Part shown: piece after piece, positions 60,902 through 64,000 of the stretch
Numbering within the stretch: position 1 is the stretch's first letter
Layout of the letters: each line of letters starts with the position of its first letter
Assembly: GCA_947846985.1 (NCBI GenBank)
Contig: CANTUZ010000001.1
Span: 149,450,447 to 149,514,446, forward strand
Length of the DNA stretch: 64,000 bases
Source of the DNA: Fratercula arctica
Taxonomy: Eukaryota > Chordata > Aves > Charadriiformes > Alcidae
Direction of reading: 5' to 3'
The notes under the pieces: generated by a model
What the model was told of the DNA's origin: nothing
The model's database searches: none
What the model saw: the letters and a program-made list of their open reading frames with translations, nothing else
Position numbers and translations under genes: made by a program

Positions 60902-63830
60902 GTACACATCACCAAAGTTGCTAAGTCCAGCCTGCAGCGGGCCAGGATGTCAGACCTGGGTCTGCTTGTAGTGATTCCCAGAGATGTGTATTGGCCTTGT
61001 ATGAGAGCGCATTATCCATACTCTGCTTATACAGGAGAGATGCAATTTCTGCTGGTTTGCAGTGAAGTTTTGGTACCTGCTGCATATAGAGCAACTTACG
61101 GCTCTGAAGTTGAAATCTGTTGTCTTCAGTGGCGATGCACGTGTTGACAATGGGGTTGAATTTGGATCTGTGGAAGGCCTATGCAGTTGCCATGAAAACC
61201 TAGCGAGGTGTTTAATTCTATCACTCATTGTCGCTCCAAACAGGAACATTGCTATTTTGTCGTAACACATGGGGGTTTTTTTTTGGTAGGAGAGAGACAG
61301 GAGCGTGGATGCGTGTCTGGCCTGTTGAGAAAAGTAGGTTTATGCTGATGCACTTGGAGTGGTGGTTGGCCTGAATCACTCTCCTCGTTTAGGATTTCAG
61401 CAGCCGTAATTGTCAAGCCTTCTTGTGGATGCCTTTTAGTCACATCAGAAGCCACATTTTGATTTTGGCCACTTACTGTCAAAATGTCTTTAATGTTCCT
61501 GATTCCCAGGAACCAGTTAGGGTTCCTTTATTCTGTAAAATCAAATCTCTCACTTTGAACAGCAGAAGTTCATAATTGTCACAGCAAAGAACAAGCTGTC
61601 AGATATTCCCCATGTAGATGAAAGGCAAGGACCTGAACTGGGGCTTTGCTGTTTTTCTGCAAGAAAGCATAAATAGGAAGGCGGTTTTTATCAGGAAAAA
61701 GATGAGCCTTACAGTTAAATTGCGAGTTGATTAGCCTGCCATGTAGGTGAACTAGAGCGCTCCTAAACATTGCATAGTTGAATTAGGTAAGGTAATATCT
61801 ACATTTTGTTATCGTACGATTCATATGCCCAGATATTTGCGTAGCAATAATAATTATCTGGGATTTCACCACTTTATTGACTTACTGCTTATGCACTTGT
61901 TTGATGTATTGGGAATGTCAGAAATTAGCTACATAATCTGGAAAAGTAAAAAGAAAAAGGGAGCATGAAAACAGGCTGCTTCCATAACTGCGCTCCTTTT
62001 ACCCGTTGGCATTGCCATAACATCAGGAGTCTCCTATTTCACGATGTTCCTCTTGGTGTAACCCAAGATACCTCATTAACCCAGCATGCCAGACAGCAGT
62101 CTCCAACAGCAGCGTGATGCGCTGTGTGCATGCCAGGGGATGCAGTCGGTTCCAGCTGTCCCAAGTCACCGCAGTCATTAGCAGTGACTCAAGAACCACT
62201 CAGCTGGAAACAAGGCACTTGCAGCATTAGGCCAGATCATGCTCCACACAAGTTAATGCTGCAAAATTGTTTTAAATCCAAGCATTGCCCCTAGAAAGGG
62301 GAAACAGAGCACCTTGTGTGGAGGTCCTGCCCCTGTCCTCCACCCCATTGGTAAACTATGGGCTGTCCTCAGAGAAGTGACAGCCTGAGGGGGAATGTTG
62401 CCAAAGAGCTGAGCTGCTGAACCTCTGCACCCATGTCCTGCCTGGGTGCCCTCAGAAAAGAGCACCTGTGGATCTTCAAAGTAGCAAATAATGCTGCAAC
62501 ATCATGGTAACAGTGTAACAATGCTGGGTGCCAGACCTCATAGAAGGTGATTTTCATTACCACTGAGACAGTTCCACTCATTGGATTCATAATCACATAC
62601 TCACGTGCACCAGGTTGTGTGTGCCCAAGCTGTCTGGTGGGTTTCCTTGTGACATGTAGGGCATGTAGGACAAGAGGCATGGAATGTCAGGTCCTCCTCA
62701 TGTTTCCTAGGTTCCTGGTCAACTTCCCTGCTGTGGCATCTTAATGGCTTGAACTGTTTAGTTTGCGCGTAGGTTGTCTTTTGTTCTGCCTGTCTGGGCT
62801 CCTAGGAATCTGTATACAGATGTGGTGGGATCTAGGTGCCATCAACACTTGACACTCTTACTAGGCCTCCTTCTGCCATTCCTTCTGGTTCTTCTAGGCC
62901 CAGACATTTCCATCCATCTGTTCACCATTTACATCAATCTTAACATTTCCATCACAGTTCTCTGCACTGGAACCCACCTGCAAAAGCTGTGCTTATCAGT
63001 AACCCCGCGTGAAGAGTCAGCCATCACCCCCCATGACAGAAGACAACACAAATGTCAAATCCTTTCCTGATTCTATTTTAACAAAAGTTATGGCAATTGG
63101 TAGTAAATTTATGGCAATTTGCAGTAATTTGTGTCACTTAGGGCCTTCCCCCTTGCAGAAGATTGAATTTCAAGGCAATTGTTAAAGTTCTGAACCCTCA
63201 GTAATGGCTACATGATTCATCGTGTTTAACGATAACTTGCCTTCTGTCAGTTCTTCTCCATTTCCAGCCTAGAGGTTTTTGCTTGCCGACTCCTCGTGGC
63301 AGGTGTCAGCCACTAGATGAAGACACTCTTTCTGCTCACCACTGCTCTATTCTCATTTTCTTGTTGCTACTCAGGAACAACATTAAGGAGACTGGAACAT
63401 TAAGGAGACTGGGAGACTTGGCTTTTGATGGGTGTAATATTCACTGCAAATACATCTTCACGTTTCTTCAGTCAGATTGCTTTTAATTTCTACAAATTCT
63501 TACTTTCTGGTTTCTGATGCCAAGCATTTTAGTCACCTTGCAGTTTGTGCCCATTTATTAGATAAGATCACCTAGCAGAGAAGCTGATTGAAACAAAATG
63601 TTGCTTAATTGGCTGGATTTCTTTTTGTTTGGGGGGTGGGAGAGAAGTAAGGGAGAAAGATGATCATTCTTGACTTTTCTATCAGCAGACACAAATAAGG
63701 AGCCATGTACCAACTGCACACGCAGAATATTTCTAAGACACCGTGTATGACAAAAGTTCTTATGCAGTGTTATGCAAAACTGGGAAATTTGCATAATCTT
63801 GTTCATTGCTTTAACAGTTTTTATTTTCAG
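60902..63830 (+). other. ETFBKMT: ETFBKMT intron between the two coding exons seen
   Basis: It starts GTACAC and ends TTTTTATTTTCAG at 63830, with an upstream TTTAAC-type branch-point candidate. It is 2929 bases long. It contains a perfect tandem duplication of 17 bases (AACATTAAGGAGACTGG, 63379-63412). No other exon, RNA gene or interspersed repeat was recognised. Confidence 0.9.
63379..63412 (+). repeat. Perfect 17-bp tandem duplication
   Basis: AACATTAAGGAGACTGG occurs twice in a row (63379-63395 and 63396-63412). It is intronic and probably a recent replication-slippage event. Confidence 0.9.
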
Positions 63831-63961
63831 GTATATTTTAGATAATCCACATGTTGTTAAAGGACGATCGGTTTTGGATCTTGGAAGTGGATGTGGAGCA
63901 ACAGCAATAGCTGCTGTGATGAGCGGTGCATCGCAAGTCCTTGCTAATGACATTGACCCTA
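63831..63961 (+). CDS. ETFBKMT: ETFBKMT second coding exon: SAM-binding motif I
   Basis: The first base completes Arg107, and the exon then codes residues 108-150 plus one base of the next codon. It contains the class I methyltransferase motif I, VLDLGSGCG (residues 121-129), which binds the SAM methionine and ribose region. It also contains the acidic end of strand beta 2 in ANDIDP (residues 145-150), whose Asp normally contacts the ribose hydroxyls. The order and spacing match METTL20 and the related seven-beta-strand lysine methyltransferases. The exon ends at A before GTAAGG, a strong donor at 63962. The phase fits an Ile or Thr-type codon continuing in the next exon. The catalytic and C-terminal parts lie past the window. 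Confidence 0.95.
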
Positions 63962-64000
63962 GTAAGGCCTTTTTTTTTTTTCATCTCTGTGTAGAGATAT
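63962..64000 (+). other. ETFBKMT: Start of the next ETFBKMT intron (cut by window edge)
   Basis: It begins with the donor GTAAGG, followed by a T-rich run. The remaining exons of the gene lie outside the window. Confidence 0.85.

Noticed and set aside
1..64000. CRISPR arrays, prokaryotic operons, phage or endogenous retrovirus genes
   Set aside because: No spaced direct repeats, gag/pol/env-like frames or paired LTRs were recognised. The tandem repeats present have no spacers.

Overview
The window is vertebrate nuclear DNA and almost certainly from a bird. It has intron-exon genes, CpG-island promoters and degraded CR1 LINE copies with the usual ATTCTATG-type 3' ends. No bacterial or phage genes, CRISPR array or complete transposon was seen. 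Two protein-coding genes are recognised, both only partly inside the window. They lie head to head about 15 kb apart, in the order and orientation I recall for human 12p11.21 (DENND5B minus, ETFBKMT plus).

Positions 1-41854 are best read as intron 1 of DENND5B, transcribed from the minus strand. The only DENND5B coding exon found is exon 1 (41855-41966), inside a CpG island at about 41440-42400. Its splice donor points to lower coordinates. No second exon was recognised down to position 1, so the rest of this Rab-GEF gene should lie beyond the left edge. The intron holds two CR1 fragments, homopolymer and G/T-rich tracts, a perfect 19-bp minisatellite (38982-39152) and two CpG-rich patches (about 11925-12180 and 24291-24600) that could be internal promoters or enhancers.

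Positions 42400-57000 are intergenic. No gene is recognised there. The segment contains a possible relic of a hAT transposase C-terminus (about 49440-49800, minus), a MIR-like fragment, CR1 fragments and a 30-base poly(A). A 770-bp CR1 remnant ends at the edge of the next promoter.

Positions 57000-64000 hold the 5' part of ETFBKMT (METTL20), the mitochondrial lysine methyltransferase that modifies the electron-transfer flavoprotein beta subunit. It has a CpG-island promoter with a probable non-coding first exon ending at 57251. A first coding exon (60582-60901) encodes a basic presequence and the conserved N-terminus. A second coding exon (63831-63961) carries SAM-binding motif I. The gene continues past the right edge.

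The two genes do not form a joint system: one acts in membrane traffic and the other in mitochondrial fatty-acid and amino-acid oxidation. No convincing undescribed biological system was found. The most useful leads are the intronic CpG islands, the minisatellite, the CR1-promoter junction, the possible N-terminal extension of DENND5B and the hAT relic. CpG counts and repeat copy numbers were made by eye. Nothing was searched against a database.
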